Shown here piece by piece: positions 34,171 through 42,605 of a stretch of 64,000 nt of DNA. The translations under genes were made by a program, and so were the position numbers. Position 1 is the stretch's first letter; each line of letters opens with the position of its first letter. The notes below the pieces were generated by a model. It was given only the letters and a program-made list of their open reading frames with translations. It did not search any database and was not told where the DNA came from. This stretch comes from Clostridia bacterium (GTDB taxonomy: Bacteria > Bacillota > Clostridia > Christensenellales > Borkfalkiaceae), in NCBI GenBank assembly GCA_900767815.1, contig CAAGAM010000150.1:1-64000 (forward strand), read 5' to 3'.

Positions 34171-35067
34171 ATGCACTTTATCGACGTTGTTTTAATAACC
34201 GTGATCGGCATAATCGAAGGGATAACGGAATGGCTTCCCGTGTCGAGTACGGGGCATATGATGATTTTCGAGCATTTCTTTACGGGCGCTTTTTCCGAAG
34301 GGTTTTTTACGAAAGATTTTAAGGATATGTTCGATTATCTTATTCAGCTCGGCGCGATTATAGCCGTAATCGTAATGTTCTGGAAGAGAATTTTTCCGTT
34401 CGGAACGGAAAAACGCGAAGAAACTATGGCGGACGGAAGCACCGTTTTAAAAAGCAAAGTCGTTTCAAAACCTTCGATATGGAAAATGTGGCTTAAAGTC
34501 GTCGTCGCGTGCGTGCCTGCCGTCGTCGCGCTTTTTGTGGACAAACTTTTCGATAATATCGGAAGCACGGCGCAAATCGTAACAGTCGGCTCGATGCTTA
34601 TTTTATACGGCGCGGCGTTCATCGTGATCGAAAGATTACATAAAAACAAACAACCGAAAATCGAAACGGTTGACGGAATGAGTTATCTCACCGCGTTTTT
34701 TATAGGTTGTTTTCAGGTCCTCGCGGCAGTTCCGGGGACGTCGAGATCGGGCGTTACGATAATCGGCGCGCTTATCTTGGGTCTTTCGAGAACGGCGGCT
34801 GCGGAATTCACGTTCTTCCTCGCGATCCCCACAATGGTCGGCGCGAGCGGGTATAAAATACTCAAATTCGTTAAAAACGGCGGCGTGATAACGACTCCGC
34901 AGATTTCCGCGCTTATATTGGGCATGGTCGTCGCGTTCGTCGTTTCGCTGTTCGTAATCAGATTCTTAATGGATTTCGTCAAGAAACACGATTTCGAATT
35001 GTTCGGGTGGTACAGAATCGCGCTCGGCGCGCTTGTCATCGTTCTGTGCCTGTGCATTCCCGTTTAA
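34171..35067 (+). CDS. uppP: Undecaprenyl-diphosphatase UppP
   Basis: The 298-residue membrane protein has the family motifs GIIEGITEWLPVSSTGHMM (shortened: EGITEWLPVSSTGH) and AVPGTSRSGVTI, which build the active site, with about eight helices. It dephosphorylates undecaprenyl diphosphate so the lipid carrier can be reused for cell-wall synthesis, and its loss or excess affects bacitracin tolerance. AAGGGG lies before the ATG. The pyridoxal kinase-like gene begins 10 bp downstream. Confidence 0.93.
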   Translation: MHFIDVVLITVIGIIEGITEWLPVSSTGHMMIFEHFFTGAFSEGFFTKDFKDMFDYLIQLGAIIAVIVMFWKRIFPFGTEKREETMADGSTVLKSKVVSKPSIWKMWLKVVVACVPAVVALFVDKLFDNIGSTAQIVTVGSMLILYGAAFIVIERLHKNKQPKIETVDGMSYLTAFFIGCFQVLAAVPGTSRSGVTIIGALILGLSRTAAAEFTFFLAIPTMVGASGYKILKFVKNGGVITTPQISALILGMVVAFVVSLFVIRFLMDFVKKHDFELFGWYRIALGALVIVLCLCIPV

Positions 35068-35077
35068 AATTTAAACC

Positions 35078-35905
35078 ATGGATAAAAAAATTCTTACGGT
35101 GCAGGACATTTCCTGCGTAGGGCAATGTTCGCTTACCGTAGCTTTGCCCATAATTTCCGCTTGCGGAATAGAAACGTGTATTTTGCCGTCTGCCGTACTT
35201 TCGACGCATACGGGCGGCTTCACCGGTTACACTTTCAGAGATTTAACCGACGATATGCCGCTTATCGCAAGGCATTGGCTTAAAGAAGGAATATCTTTCG
35301 ACGCGCTTTATACGGGCTATCTCGGAAGCGAAAAACAGATAGATTACGTCAAAGACATACAAAAGAGCCTTATCAAAAAGGGCGGAATAACTATAGTCGA
35401 CCCCGCTTGCGCGGACAACGGCAAGCTTTATTACGGGTTTGACGAGCATTTCGTTAAGAAAATGGCTTCGCTTATCGCGGTTTCCGATATTGCGCTTCCC
35501 AACGTTACGGAAGCGTCCATGCTCACGGGCGAGGAGTTTAAAACCGAATATGACGAAAGTTATATCGACCGTCTTACCGATAAAGTTTTAGCTCTCGGTG
35601 CAAAATCGATTGTTTTAACGGGCGTAAGTTACGATGAAAATTCGACGGGCGTATACGTAAAAACCGAAGCGGGCGAAAAGTATTATTATAAACACGAGAA
35701 AATTTCGGGCGGATTCCACGGTACGGGCGACGTTTACGCGTCGGCGTTTTCGGGAATGCTTCTTCATGGAAAAACGATTGAAGAAGCGGCAAGAATCGCA
35801 GCGGATTTTACGCTTCTCGCGATAAAAAACACCGTCGGAGACGAAAATCACCGTTACGGCGTTAAATTTGAAAAGGGGTTAGGGTATTTAATAAAACAAA
35901 TATAA
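35078..35905 (+). CDS. pdxY: Pyridoxal/pyridoxamine kinase-like protein (PfkB superfamily)
   Basis: The 275-residue protein has DISCVGQCSLTVALPIIS near the start, PSAVLSTHTGGF, DPACADNGKLY (phosphate-acceptor region), PNVTEASMLTG and the catalytic FHGTGDVYASAF, in which the Asp acts as base. This pattern is that of pyridoxal kinases of the PdxK/PdxY type, which phosphorylate vitamin B6 vitamers. Substrate choice between pyridoxal and pyridoxamine cannot be read from sequence. Confidence 0.85.
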   Translation: MDKKILTVQDISCVGQCSLTVALPIISACGIETCILPSAVLSTHTGGFTGYTFRDLTDDMPLIARHWLKEGISFDALYTGYLGSEKQIDYVKDIQKSLIKKGGITIVDPACADNGKLYYGFDEHFVKKMASLIAVSDIALPNVTEASMLTGEEFKTEYDESYIDRLTDKVLALGAKSIVLTGVSYDENSTGVYVKTEAGEKYYYKHEKISGGFHGTGDVYASAFSGMLLHGKTIEEAARIAADFTLLAIKNTVGDENHRYGVKFEKGLGYLIKQI

Positions 35906-35929
35906 TCAATTGATTTCGGGCTGTTTCAA

Positions 35930-37306
35930 ATGAAGAAAAATTTCGAAATGAATATGAGCGAGGGTAAAATACTCGGTAAACTCATAATTTATTCCATTCC
36001 GCTGATCTGTACGAACGTGTTGCAGCTTTTGTTCAACGCGGCGGACGTTGCCGTTCTCGGAATGTTCGTAAGCGACGACGCGGTTGCGGCGGTCGGGGCG
36101 ACCGGCGCGCTTATTAATTTAATAATAGGGTTGTTTGTCGGGCTTTCGGTCGGGGCAAACGTACTCGTGGCGAGATTTGCGGGCGAGCAGAATATGGATT
36201 CTTCGCATAAAACCGTAAGCACGTCGGTAATAGTAAGCCTCATTGCGGGGCTTTTCCTTGCTTTTATAGGATTTTTCTTTGCCGAAACTTTCCTTGAGTG
36301 GACGAATTGCGACCCCGAAGTTATAGGTATGGCGACGAAGTATCTTAAAATCTATTTTATCGGCATGCCAATAATGCTGCTGTATAACTTCTGCGCGTCG
36401 ATTTTAAGAGCCGTCGGCGACACTTTGCGCCCGCTTATGTTCCTTGTGATAGGCGGTCTTGTCAACGTCGGGCTTAATATCTTTTTCGTCGCGGTGTTGA
36501 AAAAGGACGTCGAAGGCGTTGCGATAGCAACGGTCGCTTCTCAAGCGATTTCCGCAGTGCTTTCCATAATCGTGCTTTTAAAGGGCAACGGCTATGCAAG
36601 GCTCGATATGAAAAAATTCAGAGTATACTTCCCCGAGCTTAAGGAGATGATGAAAATCGGATTTCCCGCGGGGCTTCAGGGGTGCGTATTCTCGATATCC
36701 AACGTTCTCATTCAGGCAACGATAAACACGTTTTCGAAGAGTTACATGACGGCAAACACCGTCGCGAGTCAGTTTGACGGATTTATATATAACGCGATGA
36801 ACGCGGTATCTCTGGCAACTCTGGCGTTCGTAAGCCAGAATCTCGGCGCGAAGAAAATCGAAAGAATCCGCGTCGTCGTAAGAGAATCGTGCGCGATAGT
36901 GTCCGTTTTAGGGCTTGTCTTAGGCGGGATAGTCATTCTCTTGTCGGAACCGCTTTGCAGAATCATGACGAAAGACGAGAGCATTATAAAGATAGCGCAG
37001 CTAAGGCTGTATATTCTGGCTTCGACTTATTTCACCTGCGGCATAATGGACGTAATGAGTAACTGCATGCGAGGTTTGGGGAAGTCTACCACGGCGATGA
37101 TAGTCAGTCTGTCGGGAAGTTGTCTTTTCCGTATAGTGTGGCTTAACACTTTCTATCTTCTCAACCCGACGATAGAAATGGTTTATATAGTGTACCCGAT
37201 AAGCTGGGTACTTACCGTCGGCGTTTACTTGCTCATGTATTTCCCGACAATCAAAAAAGTAAAAAGAAATATCGAAGAAACAGCGAAAATCGAGGCAAAC
37301 GGCTGA
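35930..37306 (+). CDS. MATE-family efflux transporter
   Basis: The 458-residue protein has twelve predicted helices arranged as two related halves, with LQLLFNAADVAVLGMFVSDD near the start and FDGFIYNAMNAVSLATLAFV in the second half, typical of the MATE family. Such transporters use sodium or proton gradients to expel drugs and metabolites. Substrate unknown. No ribosome-binding site is obvious before the ATG. Confidence 0.9.
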   Translation: MKKNFEMNMSEGKILGKLIIYSIPLICTNVLQLLFNAADVAVLGMFVSDDAVAAVGATGALINLIIGLFVGLSVGANVLVARFAGEQNMDSSHKTVSTSVIVSLIAGLFLAFIGFFFAETFLEWTNCDPEVIGMATKYLKIYFIGMPIMLLYNFCASILRAVGDTLRPLMFLVIGGLVNVGLNIFFVAVLKKDVEGVAIATVASQAISAVLSIIVLLKGNGYARLDMKKFRVYFPELKEMMKIGFPAGLQGCVFSISNVLIQATINTFSKSYMTANTVASQFDGFIYNAMNAVSLATLAFVSQNLGAKKIERIRVVVRESCAIVSVLGLVLGGIVILLSEPLCRIMTKDESIIKIAQLRLYILASTYFTCGIMDVMSNCMRGLGKSTTAMIVSLSGSCLFRIVWLNTFYLLNPTIEMVYIVYPISWVLTVGVYLLMYFPTIKKVKRNIEETAKIEANG

Positions 37307-37322
37307 CTTTTTCGGCATGAAT

Positions 37323-37368
37323 TTTGCGGAGCGATTATAAATAAATTTGCGGAGCGATTTTAAATAAA
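37323..37368 (+). repeat. 23-bp tandem duplication in a gene leader
   Basis: A 23-bp unit starting TTTGCGGAGCGATT and ending AAATAAA occurs at 37323-37345 and again at 37346-37368 with one base different. It lies between the MATE gene and the lipid-kinase gene. Confidence 0.85.
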
Positions 37369-37378
37369 GAGGAGACTA

Positions 37379-38266
37379 ATGAAATACCACGTTTTATATA
37401 ACCCGAAAGCGGGAAACGGCACGGGTGAATCGGAGACAAAAAACATCGAAAAGTTTTTAAGCGGAGACGAAGTCGTATATTACGACCTTACGCAAAATAA
37501 AACCGTAGAGCTTATCGCTAAAATTCCCCGTTCGGAAAAAATAGTTATTTCGGGCGGTGACGGAACGCTCAATCGTTTTGTAAACGATACGGCGAACATC
37601 GGCATTCGTCACGACGTATATTATTTCGCGACGGGCAGCGGAAACGATTTTATCCACGATCTCGGCGGAAACAAAGGCGATAAGCCCGTGCTTATCAACG
37701 ATTATATCAAAGACCTTCCCGAAGTTACCGTAAACGGAAATACTTATAAATTTATAAACGGCGTCGGTTACGGTATAGACGGATATTGCTGCGAAATCGG
37801 CGATAAACTGCGCGAAAAATCCGATAAACCCGTTAATTATGCGGGTATCGCGATAAAAGGACTTTTGTTCCATTTCAAGCCGAGAAACGCGGAAATCGAA
37901 GTCGACGGCAAGAAATATACCTTCAAAAAAGTATGGCTTGCGCCTACGATGCACGGAAGATATTACGGCGGCGGAATGGAAGTTACGCCGGGGCAGGACA
38001 GGCTTGAAAAGACAACCGAAACGTGCGGGGTTATGTACGGTTCCGGCAAGCTTAAAACCCTTATGGTTTTCCCGTCCATTTTCAAGGGCGAACACGTTAA
38101 GCATACCGAAATGTTTACGCAGCTCGAGGGCGACAGAATATCGGTTAAATTCGACGTGCCTACCGCCGTTCAGATAGACGGCGAAACGATTCTCGGCGTA
38201 ACCGAATACAGCGTCGAATCGAGAGCGGTTATCGCGGAAAGAGAAAACGCAGAGCAAGTCGGCTGA
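37379..38266 (+). CDS. Diacylglycerol/lipid kinase family protein
   Basis: The 295-residue protein starts with YHVLYNPKAGNGTG and has the catalytic-domain motif ISGGDGTLNRFVND and the later ATGSGNDFIHDLGG, both hallmarks of the DAGK catalytic fold (LCB5/YtlR/DgkB group). These enzymes phosphorylate diacylglycerol or related lipids using ATP. GAGGAG precedes the ATG. The lipid substrate is unknown; UppP close by is another lipid-cycle enzyme, but no operon link is certain. Confidence 0.88.
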   Translation: MKYHVLYNPKAGNGTGESETKNIEKFLSGDEVVYYDLTQNKTVELIAKIPRSEKIVISGGDGTLNRFVNDTANIGIRHDVYYFATGSGNDFIHDLGGNKGDKPVLINDYIKDLPEVTVNGNTYKFINGVGYGIDGYCCEIGDKLREKSDKPVNYAGIAIKGLLFHFKPRNAEIEVDGKKYTFKKVWLAPTMHGRYYGGGMEVTPGQDRLEKTTETCGVMYGSGKLKTLMVFPSIFKGEHVKHTEMFTQLEGDRISVKFDVPTAVQIDGETILGVTEYSVESRAVIAERENAEQVG

Positions 38267-38355
38267 TTTCAGACTGTTTATTTTTAAAAAATCGGCATTG
38301 CATCGGGATAATTTGAGATTTTTGTTAAATTTTATTAAATATTTACCAAAACCCC

Positions 38356-38384
38356 TTGATAAATTTTCCGATATAGTATAAAAT
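38356..38384 (+). promoter_or_regulatory. Promoter of the small P-loop gene
   Basis: TTGATA (38356-38361), a 17-nt spacer and TAAAAT (38379-38384). Confidence 0.65.
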
Positions 38385-38413
38385 ATAGTAAAGAAAAACG
38401 GAGGAACGTTTTT

Positions 38414-38809
38414 ATGATTAAACTTATTTATGGACCTAAAGGTTTCGGCAAAACCAAAATCATCATGGACGACATTAACGACGCGGCAAAAAAAGCCAAG
38501 GGCAATGTTGTTTTTATAACCGATAAATCTATATGTTCGGTTTCTATCGATTTAAACGTAAGATGCGTTTATACCGAAGAGTACGGAATCAAAAACGTCG
38601 ACGAGCTTAAAGGCTTTATTATGGGTCTTGTTGCGGGCAACAGCGATATCGAGTACATCTTCATCGACGGAATTTTGAGAATCGCTAATTGCAAGCTCGA
38701 AGAACTTGAAGATTTATTTGCGGCGATCAGAAAACTTGACGTTAAGCTCGAACTTACCGTAAGTGCGGAAAAGGCACAGCTTCCCAAGTTTATGCTCGAA
38801 TACGTATAA
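38414..38809 (+). CDS. Small P-loop protein of unknown function
   Basis: The 131-residue protein begins MIKLIYGPKGFGKTKIIMDD with a Walker A motif (GPKGFGKT) at residues 7-14 and a Walker B-like IEYIFIDGILRI at about 78-89. It is too short for known AAA or ABC proteins and has no other recognisable domain. It has its own promoter, a good GGAGGAA ribosome-binding site and a terminator, so it is a stand-alone gene. It probably binds and may hydrolyse a nucleotide; its role is unknown. Confidence 0.75.
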   Translation: MIKLIYGPKGFGKTKIIMDDINDAAKKAKGNVVFITDKSICSVSIDLNVRCVYTEEYGIKNVDELKGFIMGLVAGNSDIEYIFIDGILRIANCKLEELEDLFAAIRKLDVKLELTVSAEKAQLPKFMLEYV

Positions 38810-38835
38810 AAAGCTTTTAAAATTTACAGAAAAAA

Positions 38836-38877
38836 GGGGCGGAATTTTCGCACGTAACGGAAATTCCGCCCCGTTTG
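38836..38877 (+). terminator. Terminator after the P-loop gene
   Basis: GGGGCGGAATTT (38836-38847) and AAATTCCGCCCC (38861-38872) form a perfect 12-bp stem followed by GTTTG; the T tract is short. Confidence 0.65.
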
Positions 38878-38949
38878 ATTGATTAAAAAACGGGAAAATT
38901 CGGTTTTTGCATAAATAGCCTGACTTAAGTTTCCCGAGTGAGGAATAAC

Positions 38950-39678
38950 ATGAAAAAAGAAAAAACAGCCGAAATTCCCGCAGTGACGGAAGAGAATCAG
39001 CAGGAAGAGGCAAAAAGCGTAAAGATTTATGCGGATATAGGTTTCAATAAGCGCGAGCGCAGAAAATCGCTCGTGTACGGTTTGCTTCTTATCGTTCTGA
39101 TGGGCGGAATGGGCGCAACGATTTTCATTCAGGGTTTAAGAAATCCCGAATCGGGAACGATGGGTTATCTCATGGGCGCGCTCATGCTCATCTTCGTTAT
39201 TATATTTTTGTCGATGATTCCGTCGTCGTTCAAGCAGTATCCCGTAGACGGCAAGCCGATTATCGAAATTCTTCCCAAAGAAGTTAAAATAAACGGCGAA
39301 AGCAAAAAATATTCCGATATTTTAGAGGTTCGCCTCACGATAACGCTCGATTCGGTAGGGAACAAGCAGGAAAACGAAAAGTTTGTCGATTCGCTTTTAA
39401 ACAAAGAACCCGAAAAGCACATGACGGGCAATCTCGATTTCGCGGTTAAAGCGATCGGCAAAAAAGGCGAAACGACGAAAACGCTGTTCACCACGGTTGC
39501 CGATTCTTACGAAGGTTTAGTCGCTCTTTACAGAGCGGGTATAAAGCATTATAGCATAGTGTATTCCCTGAAAAAGATTTCAAAGGTCGCAACCTACAAT
39601 CTGGGCGAAACGGTTACGGAAGACGGCACAAAACTTTCCGAGCTTTCCAAAAAAGACAGAATGAAGCAGCTCTTCTAA
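38950..39678 (+). CDS. Membrane protein of unknown function
   Basis: The 242-residue protein has a charged N-terminus, two membrane helices (about 44-65 and 75-95) and a cytoplasmic C-terminal domain of about 140 residues with mixed alpha/beta character. GTGAGG lies just before the ATG at 38950. No family recognised. It converges on spoVG with a shared terminator. Confidence 0.7.
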   Translation: MKKEKTAEIPAVTEENQQEEAKSVKIYADIGFNKRERRKSLVYGLLLIVLMGGMGATIFIQGLRNPESGTMGYLMGALMLIFVIIFLSMIPSSFKQYPVDGKPIIEILPKEVKINGESKKYSDILEVRLTITLDSVGNKQENEKFVDSLLNKEPEKHMTGNLDFAVKAIGKKGETTKTLFTTVADSYEGLVALYRAGIKHYSIVYSLKKISKVATYNLGETVTEDGTKLSELSKKDRMKQLF

Positions 39679-39690
39679 AAAATTTACATT

Positions 39691-39724
39691 AAAAATCCGA
39701 TGTCTCGCGGCATCGGATTTTTTA
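39691..39724. terminator. Bidirectional terminator
   Basis: AAAAATCCGATG (39691-39702) and CATCGGATTTTT (39711-39722) form a stem with A run on one side and T run on the other, serving both convergent genes. Confidence 0.85.
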
Positions 39725-39740
39725 GCGTATCAAGGTCTTG

Positions 39741-40013
39741 TCAGTTTGATTTTTTTGCTTCTTCGAGTTTGTAAGCGTCTAAAATCGTGGTTACTATTTC
39801 GTTACGAGTTTCGGTGTTGATGGGGTGAGCAATGTCTTTATATTCGCCTCTGCCGTTCTTTTTAGAGGGCATCGCGACAAATATTCCTTCCGGACCGTCT
39901 ATTATCTTGATGTCGTGAATAACGAAACAATCGTCGATAGTCATCGATGCAACCGCTCTTAATTTTCCGTCGCCATTTTCGACGAGCCTGATTCTTACGT
40001 CTGAGATTTTCAT
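39741..40013 (-). CDS. spoVG: Septation/sporulation regulator SpoVG
   Basis: The 90-residue protein reads MKISDVRIRLVENGDGKLRA at the start and contains ASMTIDDCFVIHDIKII and FVAMPSKK, all conserved in SpoVG. In Firmicutes SpoVG binds DNA and RNA and affects septation, sporulation and surface genes. The start at 40013 follows an AGGCGG site at good spacing. It occurs also in non-sporulating species, so it does not by itself prove spore formation. Confidence 0.95.
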   Translation of the reverse strand: MKISDVRIRLVENGDGKLRAVASMTIDDCFVIHDIKIIDGPEGIFVAMPSKKNGRGEYKDIAHPINTETRNEIVTTILDAYKLEEAKKSN

Positions 40014-40087
40014 TTTTTTTACCGCCTGTATCATAATTTTATAGCCTTTCCGTGCGCGTATCGCGGCATGAAAGCACATATATAAAT

Positions 40088-40116
40088 ATAATACTATATT
40101 TCCGCGACAAATTCAA
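40088..40116 (-). promoter_or_regulatory. Promoter of spoVG
   Basis: On the minus strand TTGAAT (40116-40111), a 17-nt spacer and TATTAT (40093-40088). In Bacillus spoVG is a SigH gene, but this looks like a vegetative-type promoter. Confidence 0.7.
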
Positions 40117-40188
40117 CAAAAAAACAATAATTTTTAAATTTTTTCTTTAAAAAAGTCAAAAATCGTTAAATTTAGCGGATTATCGGCA

Positions 40189-40194
40189 TATATT
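40189..40194 (+). promoter_or_regulatory. Probable -10 box of murC
   Basis: TATATT at 40189-40194 ends 6 nt before the murC ATG and no ribosome-binding site intervenes, suggesting a leaderless message. The -35 region (around 40166) is weak. Confidence 0.35.
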
Positions 40195-40200
40195 CTTATT

Positions 40201-41538
40201 ATGGATATACAAAACAAAACGTTGAACGTGCATTTTATAGGCGTAGGGGGCGTGAGCATGAGTTCGCTTGCCCGCTATCTTCACGGTATAGGTTTTTGCG
40301 TAAGCGGCAGCGATATCGCGGAAAGCAAAAATCTCGATAAGCTCAGGGAAGAGGGGATAACGGTATATATCGGGCATAGCAGCGAGAACGTTGCGGGTAA
40401 GGACGTCGTGATTTACAGCGACGCGATTTCCGAAACCAATCCCGAACTTACGCAAGCTAAGGCGAATAAGCTTTATATTCTCCGCCGGGGCGAACTTTTG
40501 AAAATCGTATCGGAGAATTTCAAAAAGAAAATAGGCGTCTGCGGCTGTCACGGAAAAACCACGGCGACGTGCATGCTTGCGCATGTGTTCGATGAGGCAA
40601 ACGAACGTTTTACGGCGCATATAGGCGGATTTGATTTAAAATTCGGCAATTTTGTCTCTAAGGGAAATAAATATTTTATTAGCGAGGTGTGCGAGTATAA
40701 GAAAAATCTCGATAATTTCGACGCGGACTTTGCCGTTTGCCTCAACGCCGAAGCCGATCATCTCGACTGTTATAAAAACCGCGAGGAGCTTCGCGACACC
40801 TATTTCGGTTTTCTGAAACGGGCTTATAAGGCGATAATATGTCATGACGATAAAACGCTTTCGGGTTATAACGGCGACAACGTCGTAACGTTCGGGTTAA
40901 ATCCCGAATCGGATTTCCGTGCGGCGAACATAACCGAGAAAGAGGGGAGATATTCCTTCGATTTGTATGTTTTCGGGGTTAAAAGCGATAGCGTTAAACT
41001 TAAAGTTTTCGGCGGACATAACGTACTTAATTCCTTAGCGGTTTTCGCCTGCGCGTACCTGTGCGGAATCGATTTGAAAACGATCAGGCGCGGGCTTGAA
41101 AATTTCAGAGGGGTAGAACGCAGGTTTGAAAACATCGGCAGCATAAACGGCGCGGAAGTCATCGCCGATTACGCTCATCATCCCACGGAAATTGCCGAGG
41201 CCGTTAAAACGATAAACGAAGCGAAAAGCGGCAGAGTGTTCGTCGTTTTTCAGCCGCACACTTTTTCCAGAACGATTTTTCTTAAAGAGCAATTCGTCAA
41301 AGTTCTTTCCGACGTGCAGAATCTTTCCGTTTACAAAACATATCCCGCAAGAGAAAAATATATCGAGGGCGGAAGCGCGGAAGAACTTGCAAAACTTCTG
41401 CCCTCCGCAACTTATTACGACAGAGCCGAACAGCTTCTCGCATATCTTTATTCGGTTGCGAAAAAAGGCGATACCGTGCTTGTTTTAGGCGCGGGAGATC
41501 TGGAAGAAATAATAAGAAAAAGCGTCGGAAAATGCTGA
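40201..41538 (+). CDS. murC: UDP-N-acetylmuramate--L-alanine ligase MurC
   Basis: The 445-residue protein has the N-terminal UDP-binding Rossmann domain (HFIGVGGVSMSSLARYL), the ATP-binding P-loop GVCGCHGKTTATCMLAH, the central ligase domain (LNAEADHLDCYKN) and the C-terminal domain (ADYAHHPTEI, FQPHTFSRT). MurC adds L-alanine to UDP-MurNAc, the first peptide step of peptidoglycan synthesis. The first region matches MurC rather than the related Mpl ligase. It is transcribed divergently from spoVG. Confidence 0.92.
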   Translation: MDIQNKTLNVHFIGVGGVSMSSLARYLHGIGFCVSGSDIAESKNLDKLREEGITVYIGHSSENVAGKDVVIYSDAISETNPELTQAKANKLYILRRGELLKIVSENFKKKIGVCGCHGKTTATCMLAHVFDEANERFTAHIGGFDLKFGNFVSKGNKYFISEVCEYKKNLDNFDADFAVCLNAEADHLDCYKNREELRDTYFGFLKRAYKAIICHDDKTLSGYNGDNVVTFGLNPESDFRAANITEKEGRYSFDLYVFGVKSDSVKLKVFGGHNVLNSLAVFACAYLCGIDLKTIRRGLENFRGVERRFENIGSINGAEVIADYAHHPTEIAEAVKTINEAKSGRVFVVFQPHTFSRTIFLKEQFVKVLSDVQNLSVYKTYPAREKYIEGGSAEELAKLLPSATYYDRAEQLLAYLYSVAKKGDTVLVLGAGDLEEIIRKSVGKC

Positions 41539-41638
41539 CGCTTTCGGATGAGACGGTTTTATATTTTTGAGTAATATAAAGCGAATGTAGGGCTATAAGT
41601 TGATTATTTGATGTTTTTACCTTTTAATGGCAAAAAAA

Positions 41639-42481
41639 TCATGTTATCGTTTTGCGATAAATACTCGGCGACGAACCTTTGATTTTTTTAAAAGTCTTGA
41701 TAAAATAACTGAGGTCGTTAAACCCCGAACCGTATGCTATCTGCGTTATCGAAAGGTCGCTTCCGAGAAGTTTTCTGCAGGCGCGTTCAACCCTGTATGA
41801 ATTGAGATATTCCACGGGCGTTTTGCCCGTAAGTTCCTTGAAAAACGAGCAGAAATATTTCGTTGAAAAGCCCGCGGCGAGCGCCATATCGTCGAGGGTT
41901 ATTTCTTTGTCGAAATTTTCTCTTATGTACGTTAAAGTCTTTTTTAGTTTCAGAACTTTTTGTTCGTCTTTTTCGGTCAGACCTTTCGTTTCGTAAGAAT
42001 ATTGATCGGAACGCATAAATAAGCCTATAAGTCGATAAACAAGCCCTATCGCTATAAATTGAAACCCGTTTTCACGTTGTTTTATCGTTTCGAAAAGCAT
42101 TTTCGTAACTTCTTTTATCTCGCCATACGACGGCAAATGCGCGAGTTTGCAGTTTTTCTCGATAAGATCGTCTAAAAATCTGTTGCACGCTCTGTTGCCG
42201 TTTTTCAGAAAGGAAAGAGGAAAAACGAGGCATTCGTATTCGCATTCGTGAGGGGTTGCGCCGTGAACGATTTCGCTGTTCACGAAAACGACGTCGCCGC
42301 GCTTTGCCGTGAAATTACAATTATCGAGAGTTATCGAAAGCGTACCCGATATAACGCGGATAATTTCCACGTTGGTGTGCCAGTGGAACGCCATTTCGTA
42401 TTTCGGGTGGTGTTTATCTATTATATAAATCCCGAACGGAAAATCCTCCGTTCCGTGTTGTTTAAGTTCGTTAAAGCTCAT
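41639..42481 (-). CDS. AraC-family transcriptional regulator with cupin sensor domain
   Basis: The 280-residue protein has an N-terminal cupin-like sugar-sensing domain (about 15-130; IDKHHPKYEMAFHWHTNVEI then VHGATPHECEY) and a C-terminal double helix-turn-helix (about 180-280; ITLDDMALAAGFSTKYFCSFFKELTGKTPVEYL shortened: MALAAGFSTKYFCSFFKEL; second helix-turn-helix ITQIAYGSGFNDLSYFIKTF). The start at 42481 follows AAGGAAG. It is divergent from the fucose-isomerase gene, so it likely controls it in response to a sugar. Confidence 0.9.
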   Translation of the reverse strand: MSFNELKQHGTEDFPFGIYIIDKHHPKYEMAFHWHTNVEIIRVISGTLSITLDNCNFTAKRGDVVFVNSEIVHGATPHECEYECLVFPLSFLKNGNRACNRFLDDLIEKNCKLAHLPSYGEIKEVTKMLFETIKQRENGFQFIAIGLVYRLIGLFMRSDQYSYETKGLTEKDEQKVLKLKKTLTYIRENFDKEITLDDMALAAGFSTKYFCSFFKELTGKTPVEYLNSYRVERACRKLLGSDLSITQIAYGSGFNDLSYFIKTFKKIKGSSPSIYRKTIT

Positions 42482-42544
42482 AACGGCTCTTCCTTTTGTT
42501 AAAATCTGAAAATAATTATATTTTTTATTATTATAACACAAGTA

Positions 42545-42574
42545 ATTGATAATTTTCAAGTATATAATTATATT
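42545..42574 (+). promoter_or_regulatory. Probable promoter of the fucose-isomerase gene
   Basis: TTGATA (42545-42550), an 18-nt spacer and TATATT (42569-42574). The 124-bp spacer between the divergent AraC regulator and the isomerase gene should hold the operator; no clean inverted repeat was found by eye. Confidence 0.5.
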
Positions 42575-42605
42575 TGATAAAAAAATTCCCCGGAGGAAAA
42601 AGAGA

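Noticed and set aside
37457..38257. 266-codon frame on the minus strand across the lipid-kinase gene
   Set aside because: The plus-strand kinase motifs are unambiguous; the opposite frame has none.
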